A stretch of DNA of 59,962 bases from NCBI GenBank assembly GCA_027450145.1, contig DAIDKH010000020.1:1-59962 (forward strand), in the 5' to 3' direction. Below, piece after piece: positions 52,736 through 59,962 of this stretch (its first letter is position 1; every line of letters starts with the position of its first letter). The notes under the pieces were generated by a model. The model was not told where the DNA came from. It did not search any database and was given only the letters and a program-made list of their open reading frames with translations. The DNA comes from Chthonomonadaceae bacterium (lineage in GTDB: Bacteria > Armatimonadota > Chthonomonadetes > Chthonomonadales > Chthonomonadaceae). The translations under genes were made by a program, and so were the position numbers.

Positions 52736-54526
52736 CTAGTACAGGTTGAACAGACGGGCAAGCGCTTTAGCCACCCCGTCCTCGTCGCACGTTTCTGTTA
52801 TTTCATCTGCAATTTGCTGAACTTCTGGTTTGGCATTGGCCACGGCCACCGACCGACCTGCCCATTGGAGCATGGGGATATCGTTCCAACTGTCTCCGAA
52901 TGCAATGGTATCCTGTCGGGCGATAGAAAGTGAGTCTGCCAATTTCGCAAGTGCAATGCCCTTGTTGGCGTCTATCGGTAGAAATTCCAGGTATTCCGCG
53001 TTGCTTCTCATTACGGTGATTTGCCCGTTAAAGCGCTTTTTCATCTCGGGCAGCAGCTTCTCAATGGTATCTGGAGCATCCACAATGATCAGTTTGGTGG
53101 GTCGCTCACCCCGCAGTCTTAGATCAAAGTCATCTATCACTTCGTAGGGCGCGCCTGTCCGCTGTTGGTACAGTTCCATCCACTTGTTTCTGGTAGCAGA
53201 GTAGATATGGTCGTGGAGGTAGAAGTTCAATTGCATACCGCGGCTTTTTGCAAAATCCATCACTTCTGCCGCAATTGCAGCAGGAACATTTTTTTCTTCC
53301 AAGATTTCACCGGATATCGGGCTTCTCACCATCGCACCGTTGTAGCATATGATCGGGCTGGTGATACCCAGTGCTCGAGCCGCAGGTAGAGTTGTTTCAA
53401 ACATCCTACCGGACGCAATAACTACGGTGATGTTCTGCTGCATTGTTAATTCCACCGTTTTGCGTGTGAATTCAGAGACTTCATGTCTGCTGTTCAGTAA
53501 TGTGTCATCCAAATCGATGGCGCAAAGTTTGTAACTGGTAGTCAAAAGTACTTCCTTCGTAGATGTTAATTCTAAGTGCGCTTCGCCGGAGCGTTGCCCT
53601 AAATCGATGGCACAACCTGTAGCCCCTTTTAACAGCAATGAACCATCCTCTTCGAATACCGAAGCGGGTCGTACCAGAGTCAATATATCGGTGACATTGG
53701 CACCCAATGCCTTTGCAATTGCCACGGCATCCCGTTGTAAAGGATGGCGACTTGATGAGATTATGGCATGCAATAGGGGGATGTGGTCGGCACGATGCAG
53801 TCGAAGCAACCCGTAGATCACGGCAGCCTGTGCGTTAAGATCGCCAGAACCCACTGCCTTGACGAACAAGGGCTGCACTCGGTTTGGCTCTATGCATAGC
53901 AAGGTCTCGACAGCTGCAATGCGCAACGACAGTGGTCCATTCGCATTTATTGACTCAATATTTACTGGTGGGCTAGGAATGCTGGGCTGGTAGCTAATCA
54001 GCCCGCGCCACAGGGCCCATTCTGCTGGTTCATCCGCAGGCGTGCACAGTATGCGAAGCCACTGTTCATCACTGAAGCTAATCGCGTTCACTTTGAGTGA
54101 ACAGACAGAATTCGTTGCAAGCGCGTATGCCCAATCGGCACAACCAGGGGTTTGGTCAATTCGGTCGAGCGCTTCAACCAGCGTAAGTCGGCGGCGGTTA
54201 TCCGGGATGGTTTTGAGCGCTGCAGCGAGAGGCTGTTCATACCACCTTACCATATACTCATCGGCACATAGAGCAAGAATTGCGTAGGTGCCTCGAACAG
54301 CATCAATCGTAAACAGAACGCATGCAGCCTCAATAGATAGCCTCGATCTGTTACGGAATACAAGTTCCGTAAGGACGGGGTCTGCGGCGCTTGGATCCTC
54401 TAAAAGCAGCTGACGAGACGAAGTCCGTACGTGCGGATCGGGATCTAAAAGATCCCTCGCGGCTAATCGCAACCTTCTGGACCTTTTGGCACCCTGTAGC
54501 ACTGCCTGCAAATAGGAGTTTGACAT
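52736..54526 (-). CDS. Fusion of helical-repeat domain and Cof-type HAD phosphatase
   Basis: I start at the ATG at 54526 (MSNSYLQAVLQGAK); a GTG 21 bp earlier is also possible. The product has about 596 residues. Residues ~1-300 look like HEAT-type helical repeats (DLLDPDPHVRTSSRQLLLED, LRIAAVETLLCIE, ALRL-type heptads), and ~335-590 is a Cof-type HAD hydrolase: motif I AIDLDDTLLNSRHE, motif II VIASGRMF, motif III Lys in ANKGIAL, motif IV GDSWNDIPML. Cof proteins dephosphorylate sugar phosphates or nucleotides. The helical part may recruit a partner. It lies 32 bp before PPK2. Confidence 0.83.
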   Translation of the reverse strand: MSNSYLQAVLQGAKRSRRLRLAARDLLDPDPHVRTSSRQLLLEDPSAADPVLTELVFRNRSRLSIEAACVLFTIDAVRGTYAILALCADEYMVRWYEQPLAAALKTIPDNRRRLTLVEALDRIDQTPGCADWAYALATNSVCSLKVNAISFSDEQWLRILCTPADEPAEWALWRGLISYQPSIPSPPVNIESINANGPLSLRIAAVETLLCIEPNRVQPLFVKAVGSGDLNAQAAVIYGLLRLHRADHIPLLHAIISSSRHPLQRDAVAIAKALGANVTDILTLVRPASVFEEDGSLLLKGATGCAIDLGQRSGEAHLELTSTKEVLLTTSYKLCAIDLDDTLLNSRHEVSEFTRKTVELTMQQNITVVIASGRMFETTLPAARALGITSPIICYNGAMVRSPISGEILEEKNVPAAIAAEVMDFAKSRGMQLNFYLHDHIYSATRNKWMELYQQRTGAPYEVIDDFDLRLRGERPTKLIIVDAPDTIEKLLPEMKKRFNGQITVMRSNAEYLEFLPIDANKGIALAKLADSLSIARQDTIAFGDSWNDIPMLQWAGRSVAVANAKPEVQQIADEITETCDEDGVAKALARLFNLY

Positions 54527-54547
54527 ATCGGTACGTATCCCAGCCAC

Positions 54548-55177
54548 ACGATAAGTTGGCGGCGATATTGCTCACTTATAATGGATTCCTAGAAGGCGCA
54601 ATTGGTTCCGGCAGTCGTTCAACCAAAAGTATCCAAGTTTGTTTTTCAATCTAATTCTCTCTAAGTGAAGTTTAACACAATTGCATCTGCAATTCACCAG
54701 GCCAAACTGGGAATGAGATGACAGATCGCTTAAAGTCCACAAATCCACTGAAGTAGAAGCGTCATGCCAACCATGAGTCGGCCGACGGACGGGATGTACA
54801 CAACAATCGTAATACTGCTTATTAAGTGTCGCATGATGTCATATCAATCACGTTGTGCAATGGTAAAAAGACTAAGTGCATATTTGGTGCCGGTACTTAG
54901 CCTCAAAACCCAACGTTGGGCAATGTGTAGTATCATCTCTGTGAGGTGAAATACTTGTGTAAGGTCATTGGGAGCTAAGGTGGATGGGGCAGGTGAACCG
55001 TTACTACTACCTGACAATGGTGAGAATAATGCCAAAAACGGCATCCTGGCTTTGCACGCAATTGCAATTGTGTGGCTGTTTGGCACTTAATCTTCACGAA
55101 ACACCGGTCTTTACCAATGCCCAAGTGACCGATCAGAACTGCGCAATTAAAACAGGATATCTTTGGAGGATTTGACG
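54548..55177. other. Gene-free stretch before the gamma-glutamyltransferase
   Basis: About 630 bp with no supported gene. It should contain the promoter of the leftward HAD/PPK2 unit and the rightward gamma-glutamyltransferase. An AATTGCATCTGCAATT palindrome lies near 54675 and a repeat of GCAATTG near 55058. Short open frames exist, but none has a ribosome site. Confidence 0.4.
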
Positions 55178-56779
55178 TTGAAACAGCACCGCGGGGTTGT
55201 GTATGGCGCAAACGGCGTAATTGCAGCATCCCAGCCATTGGCAGTCAGTGCCGGGCTCAAATTGTTGATGGAGGGCGGTTCATTTGCAGACGCAGCACTT
55301 GCAGCGTCCGCGGTACTCTGTGTTACTGAACCGCACAATAGTCACCTGGGTGGGGATGGGTTTGCACTTGTTTACGAGGCACGTACGGGATCCGTCACAG
55401 CTCTCAACGGTGCTGGAAAGGCGCCTATAGCGGCAACACGCGAGGCGCTATGTAATGGAATTCCCACGCGCGGAACAGCCGCAGCAGCGATTCCTGGCCT
55501 ACCGCATTTTTGGTGTGTAATGCACGATCGCTGGGGGCGTCTAAGCCGCGAACGTTGCCTGAGTACAGCGATTCAGTATGCTCGGCACGGGTATCCCGCG
55601 GGTAAGCGAACTGCTGGGGCTTTTGCAGGAAGTGGCGAATTGTGGCGCGAATTTCCAGAAACGCTCTCCACGCTTACAGGCAGTGACGAGCTGCCTAATG
55701 CCGGCGACATATTGCAGCAGCCGGATCTTGCCGACACGCTTGAATCAATCTCCGTGCAGGGCTCTGATGGATTCTACCGAGGATCCGTTGCGCGGGCCAT
55801 TGCCGAGGCATGCGCTGATACTGGTGGATACATCAGCCTGGAAGACCTTGCAAACCACACTACATTGGTTTTAAAGCCGCTTACAACGCGCTACCGTGAT
55901 GTCGTTATCCACGGACAACCGCCTTCGTCCCAGGGTCACATACTGCTACAGGAGTTGAATATCCTTGAGCACTTTGATGTGAAGGCCATGGGACATAATA
56001 GTGCTGACCTAATACACGCCATGGTTGAGGCCAAGAAGTTAGCGTTTGCGGATCGATGGAAGTATTTAGGGGATCCCGATTTTGTAGATGTTCCTATAGA
56101 GTTTTTGCTGTCTAAAGACTATGCCCGCCAACGAGCGAACACGATTGACATGCATAACGCTGCGGGTTCAGCTGCAGGCGGTGAGGTACCGCACGATACA
56201 ACATATTTCTGCGTTGCAGATAAGGAAGGCAATGCAGTGAGCTTCATACAGAGTGTGTTCTGGGGGTACGGTAGTGGCGCAATAATCCCAGGTACTGGTG
56301 TGCTTCTAAATAATAGAATGACCAGTTTTTCATTAGATCCGCAGCATCCCAATTCCTTAGTTCCTGGTAAGCGGCCCGTTCACACTTTAAATACCTGGCT
56401 TATCACGCGGGAGATTGATGGTTATCAGGCGCTTGAGGCGGTTGGAGGTACGCCAGGCGCAGATTACCAGGTACAGACCAATTTACAAATGATAAGCAAT
56501 ATTGTGGACTTTGGCATGAACCCGCAGGAGGCAATAGAAGCGCCGCGTTGGCAGCATGGCGAGGGTGTTCGTGTGGACGGGAAAGATGAGGAGCTAGCGA
56601 TTGAGGATAGAGTAGACACGGATGTGGTGAAGAGCCTGCAGGAAAGGGGACACCACATCCATCTGCTGCCGTCCTACGGGCACGGCAGTACTGTGCAGTG
56701 TATTATTCGGCCGCAGGGCAGCCAATGTTACACGGCTGGTTCAGATTTGAGGGCAGATGGCCATGCTGCCGGCTTTTAG
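55178..56779 (+). CDS. ggt: Gamma-glutamyltransferase
   Basis: I choose the TTG at 55178, 7 bp after GGAGGA; two other in-frame TTGs lie too close to or within it. The ~533-residue Ntn-hydrolase precursor has NSHLGGDGFALVYEA at the N-terminus and the autocleavage Thr in PHDTTYFCVAD, where the first Thr after cleavage is the nucleophile; GYGSGAIIPGTGVLLNNRM is the substrate loop. It moves or hydrolyses gamma-glutamyl groups, e.g. of glutathione. There is no signal peptide in the visible sequence, although most GGTs are exported. Confidence 0.92.
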   Translation: MKQHRGVVYGANGVIAASQPLAVSAGLKLLMEGGSFADAALAASAVLCVTEPHNSHLGGDGFALVYEARTGSVTALNGAGKAPIAATREALCNGIPTRGTAAAAIPGLPHFWCVMHDRWGRLSRERCLSTAIQYARHGYPAGKRTAGAFAGSGELWREFPETLSTLTGSDELPNAGDILQQPDLADTLESISVQGSDGFYRGSVARAIAEACADTGGYISLEDLANHTTLVLKPLTTRYRDVVIHGQPPSSQGHILLQELNILEHFDVKAMGHNSADLIHAMVEAKKLAFADRWKYLGDPDFVDVPIEFLLSKDYARQRANTIDMHNAAGSAAGGEVPHDTTYFCVADKEGNAVSFIQSVFWGYGSGAIIPGTGVLLNNRMTSFSLDPQHPNSLVPGKRPVHTLNTWLITREIDGYQALEAVGGTPGADYQVQTNLQMISNIVDFGMNPQEAIEAPRWQHGEGVRVDGKDEELAIEDRVDTDVVKSLQERGHHIHLLPSYGHGSTVQCIIRPQGSQCYTAGSDLRADGHAAGF

Positions 56780-56983
56780 CTTGAGCGGGACTAACCTAAG
56801 CTTTCATAGGAACGTTTTGTAGGTACGATCGTCGTAAGGTTGGATAATGCTACCATTATTTTATTGTGGGTGTTTCCAATCACGCCACTCTTTCATGCAG
56901 GTTTCATGTTAGAGTGCGAAACTGATGGGTGCATGTACTAGTATCCACTGGTGCATGGCAATTTCAACAGGAGTACGACGTTT

Positions 56984-57781
56984 ATGAACAGAAAGAACCG
57001 GCACTATTTGCCAACGTTGACAGCAGTGTGTGCTGTTACATTGGCACTTTGTGGTGCCACGGCACATGCACAGGGACCAGGTGGCCGAGGAATGGGCGGT
57101 CGCATGATGGGCGGACCCATGATGGGCGGGCCAATGATGGGTGGTTCGGCGGTAACCCTTCCCATTTCAGTGTTGAAATCCGGTTTAGGCCTAACTGAAT
57201 CGCAAACAACAAAAATTGAGGAAATTCAGAAATCGTTCCGCACCGAGCGTCAGAGTATGTTTGGCGGCATGGGACGCGGCCGAAGGGGCGGCCCGGGCGG
57301 CCCACCTCCCGGCGGACCTGGGGGGCCCCCTCCTGGTGGACCACCGCCTATGATGATGCAGAACATGATGAAAATGCGTACTGCGATGCAGCAAGACGAG
57401 GCGAAGATCGTCGCTGTTCTCGACTCGTCGCAGAAGAGCAAATTGCCGCGGCTGTTGAATGTGGCTTCTGCACTAGACATGGCTGGCGTAGGTGCTGGAG
57501 TGTATCCTGAGCTTCATCTTTCTGCATCTCAAGAGGCAAAGCTATCGGCCATCGCTGTTGAGAGCCGCAAGAAGATGCAATCGGAGATGATGGCAGCTAT
57601 GCAAAACCATGACTTCCAACAGATGCGAACAAACATGCAGAACATGCGGGCTCAGAATCGCACCTCTGTTTTCGCCGCTCTTACGGCAAACCAGCGCAGT
57701 GCAGCTACAGCGTACGAGAATGCCCATCCTATGCGAAGAGGGCCAGGAATGATGGGTGGCCCTCCCGGTCCACCTCAATAA
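56984..57781 (+). CDS. Secreted Spy/CpxP-like LTxxQ-motif protein, Met/Gly/Pro-rich
   Basis: Start at the ATG at 56984 (MNRKNRHYLPT), after AGGAGTACG. The 265-residue precursor has a signal peptide ending near AHA-Q. Tandem MMGG motifs, a GGPGGPPPGG low-complexity stretch and poly-Met (MMMQNMMKMRTAM) follow. Two helices carry LTxxQ-like motifs, LGLTESQTTKIEEIQ and LHLSASQEAKLSAI, of the Spy/CpxP periplasmic chaperone group. It may sense or chaperone misfolded or metal-loaded envelope proteins. It stands alone and ends in a Met/Pro/Gly tail (GMMGGPPGPP). Confidence 0.78.
   Translation: MNRKNRHYLPTLTAVCAVTLALCGATAHAQGPGGRGMGGRMMGGPMMGGPMMGGSAVTLPISVLKSGLGLTESQTTKIEEIQKSFRTERQSMFGGMGRGRRGGPGGPPPGGPGGPPPGGPPPMMMQNMMKMRTAMQQDEAKIVAVLDSSQKSKLPRLLNVASALDMAGVGAGVYPELHLSASQEAKLSAIAVESRKKMQSEMMAAMQNHDFQQMRTNMQNMRAQNRTSVFAALTANQRSAATAYENAHPMRRGPGMMGGPPGPPQ
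57104..57145 (+). repeat. 15-bp tandem repeat encoding MMGGP
   Basis: About 2.8 copies of an ATGATGGGCGGxCCx unit inside the Spy/CpxP-like gene, starting at 57104, 57119 and 57134. In-frame expansion or contraction would change the number of MMGGP units. Confidence 0.75.
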
Positions 57782-57836
57782 GTCAAACGGCTGCGGTCAG
57801 GCTCTTAATGATTGGGACCAATGGATTGGTGAAATT

Positions 57837-57873
57837 CGTGGTCGGTTAGCCCTTATTCAGGCTGCCGACCACG
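57837..57873. terminator. Hairpin overlapping the serine-hydrolase stop codon
   Basis: CGTGGTCGG (57837-57845) pairs with CCGACCACG (57865-57873), extended by inner AGCC/GGCT pairing. It overlaps the last codons of the leftward hydrolase gene and lies 56 bp after the rightward gene. No T-run follows. It resembles the pgl stop-codon hairpin. Confidence 0.55.
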
Positions 57874-58925
57874 TTTGCGAATAGCCGCCGTAATGTTAGC
57901 ACCTCTGTACCGTCATTGCTGTTCTCAAACAGAACTCGGTTGGTAAGTAACACTGCGACTGTATTGCTACTTGGATCGATGAGCAGCATCGTTCCTGTGA
58001 ATCCCGTATGACCAAACGTCTCCTCCGACAGTAGATCTGCTCTGGGGAGATATCCGTTTGGTGATGCGAACCACCCAATTGTATGAGCCGGCAACGGGGG
58101 AGTAGTTTGGCGTCTGGCTGCCAATCGCGCAGCTGCAGGACATAGTATGTGGCCTACTCGGCCAGGGCTGGAGTTTAGCGAATGCAGTAGCGCATTACCG
58201 AGCAAGGCAAGGTCTGGTGCCGTTGTGAACATCCCAGCGTGACCGGCTACCCCTCCAAGGCCTCTCGCGTTAGGATCGTGGACTTTGCCTAACTGTGCAG
58301 TCGTCGCTGCTATACGGCTGTGGAACTGCTGCTGTGGATTATACATGGAATCGTTCATGCCTAGGGGAACAAATATTTTATCGTGTGCCAACTGGTGAAG
58401 TGGAGTATCGCTCAATCGCATAATCACGTTGCCTAGGAGCATATATCCCAGGTCGCTATAGCAGTACTGGGTACCGGGTTCCGCCTCCAAAGGAGTAGCG
58501 AGCAGCGCCTTAAGGGGGCTCGCTGCATGGTGAACTGCTTTCCAGGCTGGCAGGCCGCTGGTGTGGGTTGCCAGCTGACGAAGCGTTACCCGGGCTGCAG
58601 GTGTTTCAGCCGCTTCGGGTAACAGTGCCATAAGCGGCTGTTCAAGATGGAGACGGCCTTGTTCTACAAGTTGGAGTAGGAGTATTGCAGTGATCGGCTT
58701 TGTGATAGATGCAGCGTCGAAAATCGTGGATAGTGTTGTAAGCGGTGCGGCGGAGTCATCGTAAAGGGTACCTACTGCGTGACTAAATACTGTGTCATAT
58801 TCCCGAGTTACGAGTCCAACTGCCGCGGAATATAGTCCGCGTTCAACACCGCTGGTCATTAGTTCTTTCAATACATTTTCACCACTATTTACAGTGCCGC
58901 CAAATCCGCCTTTCAGTACCATCAT
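57846..58925 (-). CDS. Beta-lactamase-fold serine hydrolase (class C/DD-peptidase-like)
   Basis: A 359-residue protein. The catalytic SxxK is Ser73-Ile-Thr-Lys76 in FDAASITKP, the second motif is Tyr157-Ser-Asp159 where YxN is usual, and the third is HTG in FGHTGFTG. This is the AmpC/EstB/DD-carboxypeptidase family. No signal peptide, so probably cytoplasmic, and esterase or amidase rather than antibiotic resistance. The YSD variant occurs in esterase-type members. GGAG precedes the ATG. Confidence 0.9.
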   Translation of the reverse strand: MMVLKGGFGGTVNSGENVLKELMTSGVERGLYSAAVGLVTREYDTVFSHAVGTLYDDSAAPLTTLSTIFDAASITKPITAILLLQLVEQGRLHLEQPLMALLPEAAETPAARVTLRQLATHTSGLPAWKAVHHAASPLKALLATPLEAEPGTQYCYSDLGYMLLGNVIMRLSDTPLHQLAHDKIFVPLGMNDSMYNPQQQFHSRIAATTAQLGKVHDPNARGLGGVAGHAGMFTTAPDLALLGNALLHSLNSSPGRVGHILCPAAARLAARRQTTPPLPAHTIGWFASPNGYLPRADLLSEETFGHTGFTGTMLLIDPSSNTVAVLLTNRVLFENSNDGTEVLTLRRLFANVVGSLNKG

Positions 58926-59120
58926 TTGGTCTCCATCACTTCTTACTGCACACTATTTTGCTGTTTGTACACACCGGGTAGCAGGATTGCGTTGTGATCC
59001 ACCGTACAAATTATGGGACGTTTCGCGCTGGATGTGGAACATTATCTTACAGCAACGACGCCTACGCTTGCCTAACGCCACAAGGAATGTGAACAACCCG
59101 TACTCCAGGAGTGGAATGAA

Positions 59121-59962
59121 ATGCCGCGCGATCTGCCCGTATGTAATGGCAACCTGTTGGTTGCCTTCGACGACCGTTATAACCTTCGTGAATTATACTA
59201 CCCCTATGTCGGCCAGTACAACCATACTATGGGCTATCCTTGCCGCTTTGGAGTATGGTGTGACGGAAGAATGACCTGGGTTTCTGATGATGGCTGGGAT
59301 CGGAGCCTAAAGTATGAAGATGATACGCTGGTCACCTGCGTGGAACTTGTTCATCACGAACTTGGATTGAAGCTTACCTGTCACGATTGCGTAGACTGCA
59401 GCAGTGATGTCTACCTTAGAAAAATAATCGTTGAGAACCTGAAGGATGGCGAGCGGGATGTTCGACTTTTCTGGCACCTGGATCTTAATATCGCTGGATC
59501 ACGTGAGGGTGACACCGCGTACTATGATCCGCGTCAGAAGGCGCTAATTCACTATAAGGGCCGGCATTGGATACTCATTAGCGGTGCGAATGAGCGAGAT
59601 TGGGGTCTTTCTAGCTACGCGGTTGGAATAATTGGTCACCATAAGGCACAAGGTACGTGGCGCGATGCAGAAGACGGATCATTGTCACGAAATCCCATCT
59701 CGCAAGGCACGGTTGACTCGGTTGGACGTGTCATGGTGCGCGTGAAGGATAAGGCAGTCGCGTATTATTGGATTTGCACTGGAAGCGACATGGCGGAGGT
59801 CACTGCTCTTGACCAGAACATTCGCTCGGTTGGCCCAGAAACTATTCTGCGCCGCGTTAGGACGTACTGGAAGTTTTGGGTTACCAAGGGAGATAACCCC
59901 ACAGACTTGCCTGCGGATGTTGTTAAGTTCTATCACAGAAGCCTGCTTGTACTACGCACGCA
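59121..59962 (+). CDS. GH15-type glycoside hydrolase, 3' end off window
   Basis: Open frame from the ATG at 59121 (AGGAG 9 bp upstream) to the right edge, 280 residues so far. It begins MPRDLPVCNGNLLVAFDD and continues with YNLRELYYPYVGQYNH, GVWCDGRMTWVSDDGW and a beta-sandwich of super-sandwich type, as in the N-terminal domain of bacterial GH15 glucoamylases/glucodextranases. The catalytic barrel (alpha6/alpha6) would lie past the window and is just starting. No signal peptide. It probably releases glucose from alpha-glucans or trehalose. The 195 bp before it show nothing else. Confidence 0.82.
   Translation, partial: MPRDLPVCNGNLLVAFDDRYNLRELYYPYVGQYNHTMGYPCRFGVWCDGRMTWVSDDGWDRSLKYEDDTLVTCVELVHHELGLKLTCHDCVDCSSDVYLRKIIVENLKDGERDVRLFWHLDLNIAGSREGDTAYYDPRQKALIHYKGRHWILISGANERDWGLSSYAVGIIGHHKAQGTWRDAEDGSLSRNPISQGTVDSVGRVMVRVKDKAVAYYWICTGSDMAEVTALDQNIRSVGPETILRRVRTYWKFWVTKGDNPTDLPADVVKFYHRSLLVLRT

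Noticed and set aside
54764-55086. Short frames on both strands before the gamma-glutamyltransferase
   Set aside because: No ribosome site, no family pattern and overlapping each other.
57846-58925. Beta-lactam resistance gene
   Set aside because: It has the fold (SITK, YSD, HTG), but no signal peptide and the YxN motif is changed; an esterase or peptidase role is more likely.

Overview
The window is chromosomal DNA from a free-living bacterium with about 50-55% G+C by eye, genes on both strands and short intergenic gaps. It is mostly housekeeping and metabolic genes: glutamyl-tRNA synthetase, peptide deformylase with Met-tRNA formyltransferase, Obg, RimO, PcrA/UvrD, tmRNA, PanB/PanC, NadA, FolB, QueF, an aminodeoxychorismate/anthranilate synthase amidotransferase, transketolase, an E2 acyltransferase and six tRNAs. 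I see no integrase, transposase, phage gene, CRISPR array or rRNA. Biosynthetic genes are scattered singly rather than in classical operons. That scatter, the tRNA-Arg with a GCG anticodon, and several long unplaceable proteins suggest a deep-branching lineage; Armatimonadota or a relative is my best guess, at low confidence.

Left part (1-12 kb): a large Pls/PosA-type NRPS-like membrane synthetase runs off the left edge. Then come tRNA-Cys and tRNA-Gly, a SprT-like peptidase, a GT4 glycosyltransferase with a CelD/BcsL-type acetyltransferase, a PhyH-type dioxygenase, and a 70-kDa membrane protein with an AlkP-like extracytoplasmic part lying directly behind queF.

Middle (12-30 kb): signalling genes (a sigma-70 factor preceded by a tiny Cys-containing ORF, a PAS-GGDEF protein, and an MCP overlapping a CxC thioredoxin), a 6-phosphogluconolactonase, a DUF2325-like coiled-coil protein, PabA/TrpG, a D-aminoacylase-type amidohydrolase, a cold-shock protein behind a near-consensus promoter, def-fmt, a SUKH-TPR protein coupled to a peroxiredoxin-like protein, and a GH36 enzyme overlapping obg. 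The tmRNA gene and its terminator close this part.

Right part (30-60 kb): a stand-alone DnaA-domain-I-like protein, paired amidohydrolase-fold paralogs without the usual metal motif, gltX, a 660-aa unknown, rimO, tRNA-Asn, a RecB-type nuclease directly upstream of panB-panC, two tRNA-Arg genes, modA-modB without modC, nadA, folB, pcrA, tkt, E2, a GNAT, PPK2 with a helical-repeat/Cof-HAD fusion, gamma-glutamyltransferase, a Spy/CpxP-like secreted Met/Gly/Pro-rich protein, a beta-lactamase-fold serine hydrolase and a truncated GH15 gene at the right edge.

No single locus is clearly a new system. The best candidates for new biology are the MCP/thioredoxin pair, the DUF2325-like protein, the DnaA-N-like protein, the metal-motif-less amidohydrolase pair, the helical-repeat/HAD fusion beside PPK2, and the membrane protein behind queF that has a signal peptide but no recognisable start codon.
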